From the NCBI RefSeq assembly GCF_004912145.1, contig NZ_STGT01000004.1:544451-608450 (forward strand): a DNA stretch of 64,000 nt. Reading direction: 5' to 3'. The first letter of the stretch is position 1. Each line of letters starts with the position of its first letter. This document shows positions 51,759-60,941 of the stretch, piece by piece. The DNA comes from Peteryoungia rhizophila. GTDB lineage: Bacteria > Pseudomonadota > Alphaproteobacteria > Rhizobiales > Rhizobiaceae. The notes beneath the pieces were generated by a model. The model had not been told where the DNA came from and searched no databases. It saw only the letters and a program-made list of their open reading frames with translations. Position numbers and translations under genes: made by a program.

Positions 51759-54700
51759 TTGAGGGAAAACCCCTTGGATTGTCTCTGCCGCAGCGCCTCA
51801 GATGCCTTCAGCGACTTTGTGCTGCGCTCATGGGCACTGAATTGTTGCACGGTCCGCATGACGTCCCAGGCCTTTTCCATCTCTTGTCTCTGGGTGGCAT
51901 TCATGCCGGACGTGACACGCTGAAAGACCTCCCCATTGGCTCGGGACGCTGCAAGCGGCAGGAAGGTTCTTTCTCCGAACCGTTCTGCCACGGCCTTGGC
52001 AAGATCATCGAGTTCCGCCTTCACGCGGTCATCCAGGACGGACTGTTCGAGCACGGATGTAAACGCGTTGCGATCGACTGCGCGGCTGAGTCGCTCCAGC
52101 ACCGCAAGCGCTTGGGCGGAGGGTGACGGGATCTCGCACGCGGCCTGTTTTCGGGTTGCAAGCTCCAGGTTGCGATATCGCTCTTCGGCCTCCGCGCGCA
52201 GGCGCGTATAATCGCGCAGACTACCGGCAAGGGCCGCGACATTCCTGACGGCCAAATCGCGGTCGGACCGGTGAGTGCGGCTGGCAAGCATGCCGGTCTT
52301 GCCTTTGAGAAGGCCAAAGGCTTCAGGCTCGCTGGCAATCCTTGCAATGGTCCGTTCTGCCTGCCCCCGATCGCGCAGCATCGCATCGACGTCCATTGCA
52401 CGGAACGCTGCTTCCGGCTGGGCATAGACAAGGTGAAAACGCAAGGAGACGTCCTGCCACTGCCTGACGACAACCAGATCAGCAAGGAGCCTTTCTTCAA
52501 CCGCCTGGCCGACCGATCTGGCATGCAGGGTCACGCCAGACACCAAGGGGCTTTCCACCATGGAAGCGGCCACCATGGGTTTTGCCTCCACGCCTGCATC
52601 AGACACGGATTTTCGCGCAGTCATGATGCGGTGGATCCTCGTGCCTGTTGCAAGAAGCCGACCGGCAAGCGCGTTCAACTTCTCGCGCTGGCGAACCGTC
52701 CATTCGAGACGATCACGAGCCATGGTTCGAGCCACGTTGATAAGGTGGAGACCGCGCGCCTCGGCGAAACGCAGTGCTGCGCCATAGAAGCGACCGCCCG
52801 CATAATCGAGCGTCGTTTCCTTGGTGTTGCGTCGCGAAAGGATCCCGACCAACCCACCGGCCTTGGCGAAGGATCGGCGACCATAATAGATGCCGAGATC
52901 CTCTCTATGGCGTGTCATCGCCACATAGGTCAGATGACGATCGAGCGAGAGCGAGGCCAGCACCTTGACGCGATCGACCGTGGCGCCCTGGGCCTTGTGC
53001 ACGGTCGTTGCATAGCCATGATCGAGATTGTTGTAGAAGCGCTCCTCGACCGACACCCGACGGCGGTGCTCGCTGTCTCCGACCTCAACGACAAGACGAC
53101 CGGCTGAGGCTTCAACGACCTTTCCCAGCATGCCATTCCTGACACCGATCGACCCCTCGTTCTTCAGAAAGACGATCTGGTCGCCGGCTGCGAAATCCCG
53201 ACGTCCCTCGGCCGTCCGGAAGGCGAAACCGATGTCGATCACGCCGCGTGCAATCAGCCGTTCGCGAGCCAACCTGTTCAGGAGACCGACATCCCGTCGC
53301 AGATGTGCCAGGATCAACATGGACTTTGCCGGATCGTAGTCACGGTCCCAGTCGCCGATCAGACCGAGGATCGCATCCCCCTTGAGCTCGGCACCGATCA
53401 GCTTGCCCTTCGCCTCATAGGCTTCCACCGCGCGTGCCGTATACCCACGCGCAAGATCGAGCGAGGCGTCGCGCATCCATTGCTCGCGCTGACGATAGAT
53501 CGTCTCGAGCTCGGCATAGCCGATCCGCTCCGCTATCGCCCGGAAAGCCGTACCTGCCTCGATCGGCTGGAGCTGTTCGGGGTCGCCGACCAGAACGAGC
53601 TTGGCACCGGCCTGGACGATCGCCTCGACAAAGAACGCCATCTGCCGCGACGACACCATTCCAGCCTCGTCGAGGACGAAGATACTCCGAGCATCGAGCG
53701 GGTCACGGCCGACTGCCCATGCATGTTCCCAAGACGACAGCGTGCGCGAAGAAATGCCGGCTTCCTTTTCCAGGCCCTCCGCCGCCTTGCCGGCAAGGGC
53801 TGCACCGACAACGCGGTAACCGGCCGCCTCCCATGCCTCCCGGGCCGCCTTCATCATCGTCGTCTTGCCAGCGCCGGCGCGGCCGATCACGGCTGCAATC
53901 CGCTCGTTTCCCGCAACATGGGATATGGCCGTTTTCTGCTCGTCAGACAGACGATCATGACGGACAAAGACCCTCTCGAGCACCTGCTGCTTGATGCCAT
54001 GTGACTCACGCCTGGAAAGCCAGTTTGCGCGATTGGCCATCTCGGCTTCGAGCCGGATGAGCTCCCGCGTCGTGTATTTTGCCAGCGTCCTGGTCCCCGT
54101 CACGAAGTCGAGACGCTCGCGATCGAGCCGCAACACTTCAGGGCTTTGCAGGATGCGCGCCATCAGGCTCTGAAACTGGCCGGCATCGTCGATATGGCGG
54201 TGGAGAATGCGGGCCACATCCCGGGCGTCGAAGACGCTTCTTTCCCGGCAGATCATGTCGAGCACGATCAGAGGATTGCGCTTCAGCCGCTCGCTGTTTT
54301 CAAGGCGTAGCTCCTCCTGACGCGCAAGCTGATCGAGCGGAGCCTTCTCCCGCGCGACCCTGGCTTTCCGCTCGATCGCCTTTGTCCCGACACCGAGATG
54401 AATTGTCGGAGCAAGCTCGATCCCCTGTTTTTCAAAGGAACGGCCATCAACGCTGAGATCGATACCGGCACGTGCCAGATGATGGTTCTGGCAGGCGAAC
54501 CAGCCATCGCGGAAGGCGTTGAAATCCTCGCGCCCGCCGGCCCAGATCTCATAAACGATTCTGCCGCTGTCATTGCGCAAGGCACGCCCATCAGGTCCGG
54601 CGACCACCACCTTCTTCTGACCGAACCCGTCTTCGGTCAACGGCCGCAAGGTGGTCATCAGATGGATATGCGGATTGCCCGGCACATCGTGATAGACCCA

Positions 54701-55093
54701 GTCCGCCACCATGCCGCGCGCCGTGATCTGCTGGGCGACGAAATCCCGCACGAGCTTGATGTTTTGGCTTGTCGAAAGCTCGATCGGCAAGGCGATGGTC
54801 ACGTCCCTTGCAAGCTGGGCATCCGACCGCTTCTCGATGCTTTCGACCTTATTCCAGAAGGCTTCCGATGCGCTCGACACTGGTCGGTCGGCGAGCATGA
54901 CGCGCAGCCAATCCGGCGCATCCTGGGGGATGACGAACTCCTCATGGGCCAGCCCCTGTTTGCGCGTGTAGTCGACCAGACGACCTTCCCGCTCAAAGGT
55001 CATCCTGGCGCAGTGACGGTAGGCCGCCGACATCACGGCGCTGCCCCCTTTGCCGCGGCCGAGAATGTTGACCGAGAAATGCGGGACTGCCAT
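51755..55093 (-). CDS. traA: Conjugal transfer relaxase-helicase TraA (MobQ type)
   Basis: 1112 aa from ATG 55093, with AAAGGAG upstream on this strand. N-terminal MobA/MobL relaxase: start AVPHFSVNILGRGKGGSAV, catalytic Tyr25 (SAAYR) and metal-binding His142-x-His144 (NPHIHLMTTLR). A RecD/TraI-like helicase follows with Walker A GRAGAGKT (404-411), DEAG (475-478), VLVGDPEQLQPIEAG and TTVHKAQGATVDRV. The C-terminal 300 residues are helical. It nicks oriT, which lies about 115 bp upstream, and unwinds the transferred strand. Confidence 0.96.
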   Translation of the reverse strand: MAVPHFSVNILGRGKGGSAVMSAAYRHCARMTFEREGRLVDYTRKQGLAHEEFVIPQDAPDWLRVMLADRPVSSASEAFWNKVESIEKRSDAQLARDVTIALPIELSTSQNIKLVRDFVAQQITARGMVADWVYHDVPGNPHIHLMTTLRPLTEDGFGQKKVVVAGPDGRALRNDSGRIVYEIWAGGREDFNAFRDGWFACQNHHLARAGIDLSVDGRSFEKQGIELAPTIHLGVGTKAIERKARVAREKAPLDQLARQEELRLENSERLKRNPLIVLDMICRERSVFDARDVARILHRHIDDAGQFQSLMARILQSPEVLRLDRERLDFVTGTRTLAKYTTRELIRLEAEMANRANWLSRRESHGIKQQVLERVFVRHDRLSDEQKTAISHVAGNERIAAVIGRAGAGKTTMMKAAREAWEAAGYRVVGAALAGKAAEGLEKEAGISSRTLSSWEHAWAVGRDPLDARSIFVLDEAGMVSSRQMAFFVEAIVQAGAKLVLVGDPEQLQPIEAGTAFRAIAERIGYAELETIYRQREQWMRDASLDLARGYTARAVEAYEAKGKLIGAELKGDAILGLIGDWDRDYDPAKSMLILAHLRRDVGLLNRLARERLIARGVIDIGFAFRTAEGRRDFAAGDQIVFLKNEGSIGVRNGMLGKVVEASAGRLVVEVGDSEHRRRVSVEERFYNNLDHGYATTVHKAQGATVDRVKVLASLSLDRHLTYVAMTRHREDLGIYYGRRSFAKAGGLVGILSRRNTKETTLDYAGGRFYGAALRFAEARGLHLINVARTMARDRLEWTVRQREKLNALAGRLLATGTRIHRIMTARKSVSDAGVEAKPMVAASMVESPLVSGVTLHARSVGQAVEERLLADLVVVRQWQDVSLRFHLVYAQPEAAFRAMDVDAMLRDRGQAERTIARIASEPEAFGLLKGKTGMLASRTHRSDRDLAVRNVAALAGSLRDYTRLRAEAEERYRNLELATRKQAACEIPSPSAQALAVLERLSRAVDRNAFTSVLEQSVLDDRVKAELDDLAKAVAERFGERTFLPLAASRANGEVFQRVTSGMNATQRQEMEKAWDVMRTVQQFSAHERSTKSLKASEALRQRQSKGFSLK

Positions 55094-55182
55094 CGCGCTC
55101 CAGATCTCCTTTCGTGAACACATCGCCTGGCCTTTAAAGGCGCGCCGCTCAGGCTCGCCACCGGGCAAGGCCCGAAGCAGAA

Positions 55183-55215
55183 CGTCGCGTCAGCGACGTA
55201 TAATTGCGCCCTTGG
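55183..55215. other. Origin of transfer (oriT), Ti/RSF1010-type nick region
   Basis: A hairpin CGTCGC-GTCA-GCGACG (55183-55198) is followed directly by TATAATTGCGCCCTTGGAC. This matches my memory of the Ti-plasmid oriT nick region and resembles the RSF1010 core (AAGTGCGCCCT). By that analogy the nick lies between G55208 and C55209. It is located between divergent traA and traC, exactly where Ti-type plasmids have it. Confidence 0.88.
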
Positions 55216-55268
55216 ACGCCGCTCCTTCGGATCGGCCGGGATCATCACCCGCATCTGCCTCTGCGGGT

Positions 55269-55312
55269 ATTGCAGGATTAACCCTAGTGCGAAGCACGCA
55301 CTTCCCTGCAAT
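55269..55312. repeat. Nested dyad between the nick site and traC
   Basis: Outer arms ATTGCAGG (55269-55276) and CCTGCAAT (55305-55312) enclose inner arms AGTGCG (55286-55291) and CGCACT (55297-55302), centred 3.5 bp apart. It sits 60 bp from the nick and 45 bp before the traC start. It may be a relaxosome-protein or regulator site, or the traC promoter operator. Confidence 0.6.
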
Positions 55313-55357
55313 CCTTTCACCCACGAGACCATGATGCAGCCAGGGAGACGACGGCGC

Positions 55358-55672
55358 ATGAAGAAGACCTCCAGCAGAATCCGGGAAGAAATCGCAAAGC
55401 TTCAGGATGTCCTGAAAGCTGCCGAAACACGCGAAGCCGAACGCATAGGCCGGATCGCACTCAAGGCCGGGCTCGGCGAAATCGAAATCGAAGACAGCGC
55501 CTTGCTGGCCGCCTTCGAGGACCTGACTAACCGGTTTCGAACGGACCCTGCAACACGCAAACACGGCTCGGTTGATACACGATCGCGCAGCTCAAAACCC
55601 AGCGAGGGCGCGCAGCCAGAGGCCGCGTCGATCTCACCTGGCACGGCTCAAGGCAGAACTGGCGAGGCTTGA
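55358..55672 (+). CDS. traC: Conjugal transfer protein TraC
   Basis: 104 aa from ATG 55358, preceded by GGGAG. Helical N-terminal half: [29 protein letters not shown], of which [18 protein letters not shown] is the start. [20 protein letters not shown] follows, with a polar tail. This is the TraC of Ti-type transfer regions, a probable relaxosome accessory protein that helps TraA at oriT. Its position beside oriT and before traD-traG is the standard order. Confidence 0.85.
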   Translation: MKKTSSRIREEIAKLQDVLKAAETREAERIGRIALKAGLGEIEIEDSALLAAFEDLTNRFRTDPATRKHGSVDTRSRSSKPSEGAQPEAASISPGTAQGRTGEA

Positions 55673-55676
55673 TCGC

Positions 55677-55892
55677 ATGGCCAGAACCGCAACCAATGAC
55701 GCCCGCAAACAGGACACGCGCGAAAAGATTGCGCTCGGCGGCCTCATCGTAAAAGCCGGCCTGCGTTATGAAAAACGCGCCGTGCTTCTGGGTGCCCTGA
55801 TCGAACTTGCCCAAAGGCTGAAGGTGGACGAAGAAGAACGGAAACGCTTGAGAACACGCGGTGCGGAGGCCTTCGCTCATGACGGCGACTAG
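55677..55892 (+). CDS. traD: Conjugal transfer protein TraD
   Basis: 71 aa, exactly the size of Agrobacterium TraD as I remember it. ATG 55677 is 4 nt after the traC stop. [20 protein letters not shown] and [14 protein letters not shown] are the family core. It is small, basic at the N-terminus and mostly helical. It overlaps traG by 14 nt. Confidence 0.87.
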   Translation: MARTATNDARKQDTREKIALGGLIVKAGLRYEKRAVLLGALIELAQRLKVDEEERKRLRTRGAEAFAHDGD

Positions 55893-57834
55893 AGCCTTCT
55901 GTGTCATGGCACCAGGCCTTGCCATGGTCGCGGCCATGCTTCTTCTGGACGGGGCCCACCACGACCTCCAGAGTTTTGGAGCGACGTCCGACGCAAGAGG
56001 CGCACTCGCCCGGATCGGCATTGCGATACCCGCCCTCACGGCCGCAGGGCTCGGCATCATCCTGCTCTTCGCATCAGCGGGCTCAAGACAGATCCAGTCT
56101 CTTGCATGGGGTGTGCTCTTGGGAACTGTCCCGGCGATTTCCATAGCAGGCGTTCGGGAGCTGAGGCGTCTTTCGGCTCTTGCCGAAGAAGAAGCACCTG
56201 GCGCACGCATTCTCGCTCTTGTCGACCCTGCAAGCCTGGTCGGTGCAACCACACTGATGATGACAGGTTGTTTTGCGCTGAGGGTCGCACTTATCGGCAA
56301 TGCGGCTTTTGGCACAGGGGCACCGCGACGGATCTCGGGGCGTCGCGCCCTGCATGGGGAGGCCGACTGGATGGGAATGACTGCGGCAGCCGAGCTCTTT
56401 GGTAAAGCAGGCGGTATCGTCATCGGTGAGGCCTACCGGGTCGACCGGGACCACCACGCAAGCCATGGGTTCCGGGCTGATGACGAGGCGAGCTGGGGAC
56501 AAGGGGGCAGGGCGCCCCTTCTGTGTTTTGATGGCTCATTCGGTTCATCGCACGGGATCGCCTTTGCCGGGTCGGGCGGGTTCAAAACGACCTCTGTCGT
56601 GATCCCGACGGCACTCAGATGGGGCGGAACGCTTGTTGTACTCGATCCGTCTGGAGACGTCGCGGCCCGGGCGCTCGACTACAGGAATGAGATCGGTCGA
56701 CAAACCGTGGTTCTGGATCCACGCCACCCCGAAACAGGCTTCAACGCGCTGGACTGGATTGGAAGGTTCGGCAACACCAAGGAAGAAGACATCGCCTCGG
56801 TCGCCTCCTGGATCATGAGCGATAACGGGCGGGCAACGGGCGTGCGCGACGACTTTTTTCGCTCGACAGGACTGCAGCTCCTGACGGCGATGATTGCCGA
56901 TGTCTGCCTCTCTGGCCGAACACTGGAAGAGAACCAGACGCTGCGAACCGTGCGCGCCAATCTCGCAGAGCCGGAGGAAGAACTGCGCGAGCGCCTGCAG
57001 GACATCTACGACAATTCCGCCTCCAAATTCGTCAGGGAGAATGTCGCCGCCTTCGTCAACATGACGCCGGAAACCTTCTCCGGTGTCTATGCCAATGCGA
57101 TCAAGGAAACCCATTGGCTGTCCTACGAGAACTATGCAGCCCTCGTCTCAGGCTCGGCATTTTCCACTGACGAGGTCGCGTCCGGCAAGAAGGATGTCTT
57201 CATCAATATCGACCTGAAGACGCTGGAGACCCATTCGGGCCTGGCGCGGGTCATCATCGGCTCTTTTCTCAACGCAATCTACAATCGCGAAGGCAAGCTG
57301 AACTCTCGTGCGCTCTTCCTGCTCGACGAGGTGGCGAGGCTCGGCTACATGCGCGTTCTCGAGACGGCAAGGGATGCGGGTCGCAAATACGGCATAACGC
57401 TCCTGATGATCTATCAGTCGATCGGCCAGTTGCGCGAAACATATGGCGGGCGCGATGCATCGAGCAAATGGTTCGAGAGTTCAAGCTGGATTTCGTTTGC
57501 CGCCATCAACGATCCGGAGACCGCGGAATACATATCCCGTCGCTGTGGCATGACCACGGTGGAGATCGACCAGGTGAGCAGGAGTTTTCAGGCCCGGGGA
57601 AGTTCTCGTACGCGGTCAAAGCAGCTCACCGCGCGACCGCTGATCCTCCCGCATGAAGTGCTCCTCATGCGTGCCGACGAGCAAATCGTCTTCACCGCCG
57701 GCAATCCGCCGCTCAAATGTGGGCGGGCGATCTGGTTCCGAAGGCAGGATATGAGACACTGCGTTGACGCGCGATCGAGGTGCGTGGAACTGCAAGGTCA
57801 GGCGGGGCAGCAGCAACCGCCGGATCTGCGTTAG
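55879..57834 (+). CDS. traG: Type IV coupling protein TraG
   Basis: 651 aa from ATG 55879. Membrane segments near the start include [19 protein letters not shown] and [20 protein letters not shown]. The P-loop [10 protein letters not shown] (230-239) is the Ti TraG form, and Walker B is [20 protein letters not shown]-like end sequence is degenerate and the last 20 residues are polar. It couples the TraA-bound strand to the mating-pair channel. The trb channel genes are not in this window. Confidence 0.95.
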   Translation: MTATRAFCVMAPGLAMVAAMLLLDGAHHDLQSFGATSDARGALARIGIAIPALTAAGLGIILLFASAGSRQIQSLAWGVLLGTVPAISIAGVRELRRLSALAEEEAPGARILALVDPASLVGATTLMMTGCFALRVALIGNAAFGTGAPRRISGRRALHGEADWMGMTAAAELFGKAGGIVIGEAYRVDRDHHASHGFRADDEASWGQGGRAPLLCFDGSFGSSHGIAFAGSGGFKTTSVVIPTALRWGGTLVVLDPSGDVAARALDYRNEIGRQTVVLDPRHPETGFNALDWIGRFGNTKEEDIASVASWIMSDNGRATGVRDDFFRSTGLQLLTAMIADVCLSGRTLEENQTLRTVRANLAEPEEELRERLQDIYDNSASKFVRENVAAFVNMTPETFSGVYANAIKETHWLSYENYAALVSGSAFSTDEVASGKKDVFINIDLKTLETHSGLARVIIGSFLNAIYNREGKLNSRALFLLDEVARLGYMRVLETARDAGRKYGITLLMIYQSIGQLRETYGGRDASSKWFESSSWISFAAINDPETAEYISRRCGMTTVEIDQVSRSFQARGSSRTRSKQLTARPLILPHEVLLMRADEQIVFTAGNPPLKCGRAIWFRRQDMRHCVDARSRCVELQGQAGQQQPPDLR

Positions 57835-57885
57835 CCCAGACTACGAAGCCTGCCGGGGTAACGATGCGCCTGCAAAGGAGCGTGC

Positions 57886-58089
57886 TCACTCACCGGCCAT
57901 GAAGAAGAGTTCCTGACGGGAGCGGAAACCGGACTTGTAGAGGCCAACGAGAACCGAGGCCAGGGCCGAGCCTTCCTCACTCTTCGTCTCTATCTGTCGA
58001 TCGCGACAAAGCTCCACCATGACCTCGTGCAAGAAATGCAGATCCTCCGGGCCGATCGCCTCGTCATCATCAAAATACGGTGTCAGCAT
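57886..58089 (-). CDS. Small conserved-type plasmid protein
   Basis: 67 aa from ATG 58089 (MLTPYFDDDEAIGPEDLHFL). Acidic N-terminus, helical middle (HEVMVELCRDRQIETKSEEG) and LASVLVGLYKSGFRSRQELF at the end. I recall similar 60-70 residue proteins beside traG on rhizobial plasmids but know no function. It is on the strand opposite traG, 51 nt past its stop. Confidence 0.6.
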   Translation of the reverse strand: MLTPYFDDDEAIGPEDLHFLHEVMVELCRDRQIETKSEEGSALASVLVGLYKSGFRSRQELFFMAGE

Positions 58090-58257
58090 TCTGTCCCCAC
58101 ATAGTCGCCATACCCACATTTCGAAAGACGATGATGGATTGGAACGAGAACCGAGCTTGTCATTGCCTCACCACCCATCAGGATCTTGAATCGGTCCCGC
58201 CCGATCGATTCAAAACTCTCGTTGGACCTCGCTACCGGATCGATTGATCATCAAGGC

Positions 58258-58578
58258 ATGATCACACAGCCCTATAAAATTTATTGTGAACGCCACGAAC
58301 CTGATCGAAACATGGCCCGCTATTATACGATGGAGATCGCGCCAGACCTCTTCGGACAGACCTGTCTGATCCGCAGCTGGGGACGGATCGGAAAGCGCGG
58401 ACAGCAGAAACATCACCAGTTCGCGCAGGAAGGAGAGGCGGTTCGGCTTTTTCTCGATATCCTTCGCAAGAAGCGCAGACGCGGCTATCAGCCGCCGCCG
58501 CCAAACTTGAAAGACAGCCTCGGTCCAACCAGGATTGAACAGGCAAGCCCATCGATTGAGACAGGCCCATCCGCCTAA
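58258..58578 (+). CDS. WGR-domain protein
   Basis: 106 aa from ATG 58258 (MITQPYKIYCERH). A WGR domain covers about residues 10-85: MARYYTMEIAPDLFGQTCLI, RSWGRIGKRGQQKHHQF, EAVRLFLDILRKKRRRGYQP. WGR domains bind DNA or proteins in repair and polymerase contexts; stand-alone versions are frequent on rhizobial plasmids. The C-terminal 25 residues are a polar tail. A terminator hairpin follows at 58632. Confidence 0.85.
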   Translation: MITQPYKIYCERHEPDRNMARYYTMEIAPDLFGQTCLIRSWGRIGKRGQQKHHQFAQEGEAVRLFLDILRKKRRRGYQPPPPNLKDSLGPTRIEQASPSIETGPSA

Positions 58579-58631
58579 TCAGTCAAACGATGCCGGGAAG
58601 CAGCCGAGATGACAGCCATAAAGCATCAAAG

Positions 58632-58649
58632 GGGGCCGCAAGCGGCCCC
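58632..58649 (+). terminator. Rho-independent-type terminator after the WGR gene
   Basis: GGGGCCGC and GCGGCCCC form a perfect 8-bp stem with loop AA, followed by TTCCTATTTT. It lies 53 nt after the WGR stop. Confidence 0.75.
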
Positions 58650-58862
58650 TTCCTATTTTCCGATATCTGTCGAGAACCTCGAAACATCAGTCGTGCAAGA
58701 CAGTCTTGGAGTTATTGTCGTCGAAGAGGACGAGTTGACAGTCAAAGCCTGGCATTTCCGTAGTTTATTCAAACTTATCGAAAAACACCGGGCGGCTACC
58801 GCCATTGGACGAGGCCGGAGGCAGGTGTGACACGTGAGCTAAGTCCAAAGTACACGCCGGAC

Positions 58863-58894
58863 GGAAAGCCCCGCCCTTTGCGGGCGGGGCTTCC
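58863..58894 (-). terminator. Terminator of the first DUF736 gene
   Basis: GGAAAGCCCCGCCC pairs with GGGCGGGGCTTCC around TTTGC, with one bulged A. The stem is GC-rich and lies directly after the DUF736 stop at 58900 in leftward reading, followed by TTTCC. A similar hairpin follows the second DUF736 gene near 59898-59923. Confidence 0.75.
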
Positions 58895-58899
58895 AAAGC

Positions 58900-59208
58900 T
58901 CAGTCGCGGTCCGAACGGGACCAGATGAGCTGATGGCCATCTCCGCCCTCTACCTCGGTCAAGGTTGCGTAGATCGGGGCCGGAAAGCTCGGATCGTCGA
59001 GCTTGACTGAGAGGTAGTCGCGTCCGTCACCGGAAGTCTTCAGCCAGGCGGCCCCAAATTCGACGCTGCCGGCATAGACGCGAAACTGCGGGCCCTTCTC
59101 GGAGGGGTTTGCCACTCGGGCAATCCGCGCCTTGACGTTGATGGCGAGGGTGCGGATGGAGCCCGCGAAACCCGTGTCGTTGGGGGTGAAAGTACCGATG
59201 GTTGCCAT
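58900..59208 (-). CDS. DUF736-family protein, copy 1
   Basis: 102 aa from ATG 59208 ([13 protein letters not shown]), with AAGGAACAGGA upstream on this strand. The DUF736 pattern is complete: [40 protein letters not shown] and [21 protein letters not shown] beta-rich single-domain protein of unknown function, typical of alphaproteobacterial plasmids, possibly single-strand nucleic-acid related. It is a close paralog of the gene at 59931 and shares its leader. Confidence 0.93.
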   Translation of the reverse strand: MATIGTFTPNDTGFAGSIRTLAINVKARIARVANPSEKGPQFRVYAGSVEFGAAWLKTSGDGRDYLSVKLDDPSFPAPIYATLTEVEGGDGHQLIWSRSDRD

Positions 59209-59249
59209 TGTCCTGTTCCTTTTCTTCGAGGTTTCGGGCCGCGCCAATC

Positions 59250-59310
59250 GCGGCCTCGATGGCAGTCGAAAAGACCGGGGACGATCAGACCGCACCCGAC
59301 CGGTGTCCCC
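59250..59310 (-). promoter_or_regulatory. Conserved DUF736 leader element, copy 1
   Basis: A 37-nt block (59250-59286) is identical to 60280-60316 upstream of the second DUF736 gene, followed by a further shared 10-nt run GACCGCACCC. A dyad GGGGAC (59277-59282) / GTCCCC (59305-59310) is kept at the same spacing in both. It lies 42-102 nt before the start codon. Confidence 0.65.
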
Positions 59311-59362
59311 ATCGCGCATCTGCGATGGGGAGGTCATTGGGCCGCAACGGAGTGGAGGACGG

Positions 59363-59425
59363 CAAGTGACAGATTTGTCGAAGGGTGTGGAGAGGCAGCC
59401 TCGGGGTCGACAAATCTGTCACTTG
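59363..59425. repeat. Perfect 19-bp inverted repeat upstream of DUF736 copy 1
   Basis: CAAGTGACAGATTTGTCGA (59363-59381) and its exact reverse complement (59407-59425) flank a 25-nt spacer. Each arm itself contains the dyad GACA-N4-TGTC, so the element could be two operators facing each other. It is 155-217 bp upstream of the DUF736 start, in a 720-nt gap. The corresponding position of the second DUF736 unit does not have it. Confidence 0.85.
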
Positions 59426-59894
59426 ACGTTGCGGGAGCTAGATCAAGGCGAAGCCGGCCCTGGTCAGACATGCCGCATCGAGCCCGCAAGGGAGCGGCCT
59501 AAACCGAAAACGAGACAGCGCGGCTATTCCATAAGGTCCGTGAGGGCCGGGCAGGCGGAATTCCACTAGAAGGATCGAGCCAGCCGCGGGTACCCGGTCA
59601 TTCTGGCCTCGGAATGCGCTTACCCTCATCTTTTGGAGCCGATGGAGCCTGGATTAATTTGGCGCGTTTCGCGACGTCGTTAAATCGGGGCAATAGGCAT
59701 ATGATCTCGGAGTTCCTGGCTGGCTACAAGGCCAGATCGCCGAGCAGGAAAGCGATAATACTTTGTAGGCACCGGGCACGCTTTCAGAATGCCTGATGGT
59801 GGCACAGCTGCTGCGCCCGGTCACAAGTTCTCTCTCGATACGCAAGAGAAATGATGGAGGGCTCAGTGTTGGTCTTCACCAACCTTGCGTGAAA
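59426..59894. other. 470-nt region between DUF736 units; nothing recognised
   Basis: Short open frames occur on both strands but none has coding signals. It includes no further repeat. The hairpin AAGCCCCGCC / GGCGGGGC near 59898-59923, just past its right edge, terminates the second DUF736 gene. Confidence 0.45.
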
Positions 59895-59930
59895 TGGGAA
59901 GCCCCGCCTTGTCGGCGGGGCCAGGCGATT

Positions 59931-60242
59931 TCAGTCGCGGTTCGGTCGGGACCAGATCAACTGGTAGCCACGCTCACCTTCGACCTCCGTGAGCGTCGCA
60001 TAGATCGGAGACGGGAAGCTGGGGTCATCGAGCTTGACCGAGAGGTAGTCGCGGTCGGTCTCGGCGGAGCGCTTCTGCCAGGCCGCACCAAGTTCAACGG
60101 AACCGGCGAAGATGCGAAACTGGGGGCCCTTGTCCGAGGGGTTCTCGATCCGGGCGATGCGCGCCTTGACGTTGAGGGCGAGGGTGCGGATCGATCCGGT
60201 GAAGCCGTTTTCGGTAGAGGTGAAAGTGCCGATGGTAGCCAT
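59931..60242 (-). CDS. DUF736-family protein, copy 2
   Basis: 103 aa from ATG 60242. Nearly the same protein as copy 1: [40 protein letters not shown] and [20 protein letters not shown], differing mainly in the middle and N-terminal few residues. It has its own terminator hairpin and the same conserved leader block, so a whole transcription unit was duplicated. The function is unknown. Confidence 0.93.
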   Translation of the reverse strand: MATIGTFTSTENGFTGSIRTLALNVKARIARIENPSDKGPQFRIFAGSVELGAAWQKRSAETDRDYLSVKLDDPSFPSPIYATLTEVEGERGYQLIWSRPNRD

Positions 60243-60279
60243 TGTCCTATTCCTTTTCGCTTGATCGGGTCGCTCCATT

Positions 60280-60340
60280 GCGGCCTCGATGGCAGTCGAA
60301 AAGACCGGGGACGATCGGACCGCACCCAGCCGGGGTCCCC
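60280..60340 (-). promoter_or_regulatory. Conserved DUF736 leader element, copy 2
   Basis: The 37-nt block 60280-60316 equals 59250-59286. The GGGGAC (60307-60312) / GTCCCC (60335-60340) dyad has the same spacing as in copy 1, while the bases between vary. It lies 38-98 nt before the start codon. Confidence 0.65.
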
Positions 60341-60764
60341 GTCGCGGTCGCGCGGGCGGGGTGGCGATCGGGCCGAAACAACGTGAAGGGCGGCGCCTGA
60401 GACAGTTTCTTGCCCCGCGAGGAATGGCGATGATCCGGGGGCCCCGCTCGACCGGTCGAGTGGGGTGGGTTTCGCCAGGGGATGAAAATGTCAAAAGCGC
60501 CGTTGCGGCAGAACGATCGAGGCGAAGCCGCTCTCCTGTCAGACCTGCCCCATCGAGCCCGTGAATGGAGCACCGCTGATGCGGTGGGATAGGATTGGGT
60601 GCCTGCGCATGCGTCACATCTGCGATGGGCTGCCGCCGATCCGGCAGCACATTCCTAGAATATGCACAGGGCACACATTGCCCTTGGGGCCCTTGGCCAG
60701 TGCCTGCTTGCTCGAAGCCAATCTCGCGATAAAACTGACCAGAGATTCGTCGCCTGGAGAAAAT
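60341..60764. other. 420-nt region upstream of DUF736 copy 2; nothing recognised
   Basis: The first about 60 nt still show weak similarity to the region upstream of DUF736 copy 1. No gene or strong hairpin is seen in the rest, apart from the probable promoter of the small gene at 60765. Confidence 0.4.
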
Positions 60765-60941
60765 ATGCGTCAGCAGACAAAGCCGTTCACCGTTGAGATC
60801 AAGCAATCACGGAAGCCGAAATCCGGCAACGAAAAGCCGTCGATCTGGGGAAAGCTCGATTTGAGCATTGCAGAAGACACCAATGTCTCTGCAATCCAGC
60901 CTATGGCGTCCGCCCCCTCTGATCGGGGCGATCGGCTCTGA
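60765..60941 (+). CDS. Small rhizobial plasmid protein (58 aa)
   Basis: 58 aa from ATG 60765, with GGAGA 6 nt upstream. Basic N-terminal half with [20 protein letters not shown] and [11 protein letters not shown], which I recall as a recurring small protein of rhizobial plasmids (TKPF-VEIK-SRK...SIWG-LDL). No function is known. It is probably a single-gene unit. Confidence 0.7.
   Translation: MRQQTKPFTVEIKQSRKPKSGNEKPSIWGKLDLSIAEDTNVSAIQPMASAPSDRGDRL

Noticed and set aside
58609..58830. Possible 73-aa protein after the WGR gene
   Set aside because: Its start lies within the terminator region of the WGR gene and there is no ribosome binding site or family match.
59614..59796. Small open frame between the DUF736 units
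   Set aside because: No start signal and composition unlike neighbouring genes; likely chance.
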